From Nocardioides sp. (lineage in GTDB: Bacteria; Actinomycetota; Actinomycetes; Propionibacteriales; Nocardioidaceae), in NCBI GenBank assembly GCA_003519585.1, contig DOWL01000087.1:1480-16914 (forward strand): 15,435 bases of DNA, given 5' to 3'. The notes beneath the pieces are model-generated. The model saw nothing but the letters and a program-made list of their open reading frames with translations, made no database searches and was not told where the DNA came from. The translations under genes were made by a program, and so were the position numbers. Below, one piece after another: positions 15,338 through 15,435 of the stretch (positions are counted from its first letter, which is position 1; every line of letters begins with the position of its first letter).

Positions 15338-15435
15338 GTCGGGGTCTGGGGGTATGTCGGCCTCGGGGTACGGGGTCTCGTCGTCACGGGAGTACGGCGC
15401 TTCGGTCGACTGTTCGTGGAGACTGCGTCAGATGA

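Noticed and set aside
1..15435. tRNA or rRNA genes, CRISPR arrays, riboswitches
   Set aside because: No cloverleaf with a CCA-type acceptor end, no regularly spaced short repeats and no recognisable aptamer were seen by eye on either strand. A covariance-model scan would be the decisive test.

Overview
High-GC actinobacterial DNA: coding is strongly GC3-biased, GTG starts are common and the Shine-Dalgarno sites are GGAGG-like. The gene families (DUF11 adhesin, DUF6112-like conjugation protein, Toprim primase of the relaxase type) suggest Nocardioides or a related actinomycete; the genus is inference. The window looks like a chromosomal surface-protein gene next to a mosaic accessory region made of conjugative-element remnants, two IS-derived segments and unusual cargo genes.

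Layout. (1) 1-5249, minus: the first ~1750 codons of a giant secreted protein built from about eleven DUF11/isopeptide-type beta-sandwich repeats; its 3' end lies beyond the left edge. (2) 5454-5796, plus: the decayed 3' end of an IS3-family transposase (frameshift and in-frame amber). It abuts 5822-6184, plus, an unrecognised gene that has apparently lost its 5' end. (3) 6194-7376, minus: a two-gene overlapping unit, a ~103-aa unrecognised protein followed by a uracil-DNA-glycosylase-superfamily protein with four cysteines arranged like those of Fe-S (family 4/5) enzymes. (4) 7428-7745, plus: a small membrane protein resembling the DUF6112 proteins of actinobacterial conjugative elements. (5) 7747-9417: an apparently intact IS1380-family element with perfect 19-bp terminal inverted repeats and one transposase gene. 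(6) 9630-13475, minus: a NERD-nuclease/UvrD-type helicase, then, 120 bp downstream, a cytoplasmic RCC1-type beta-propeller with 14 repeats. (7) 13476-13834: a gene-free gap with two hairpins. (8) 13835-15337, minus: a DnaG-like Toprim primase domain protein, probably the C-terminal part of a larger mobilisation protein.

How it fits together. The DUF6112-like gene and the Toprim/primase gene are the sort of genes found in actinobacterial integrative conjugative elements, but the rest of a transfer module is absent between them. The IS1380 copy sits exactly at the end of the DUF6112-like gene and shows no 4-bp target duplication, which suggests rearrangement or deletion there. The genes carried in between (a glycosylase-like enzyme with its small partner, and a NERD helicase with its RCC1 partner) are nucleic-acid-acting genes typical of cargo or defence content. 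No function has been shown for either pair; they are the best candidates here for an undescribed system.
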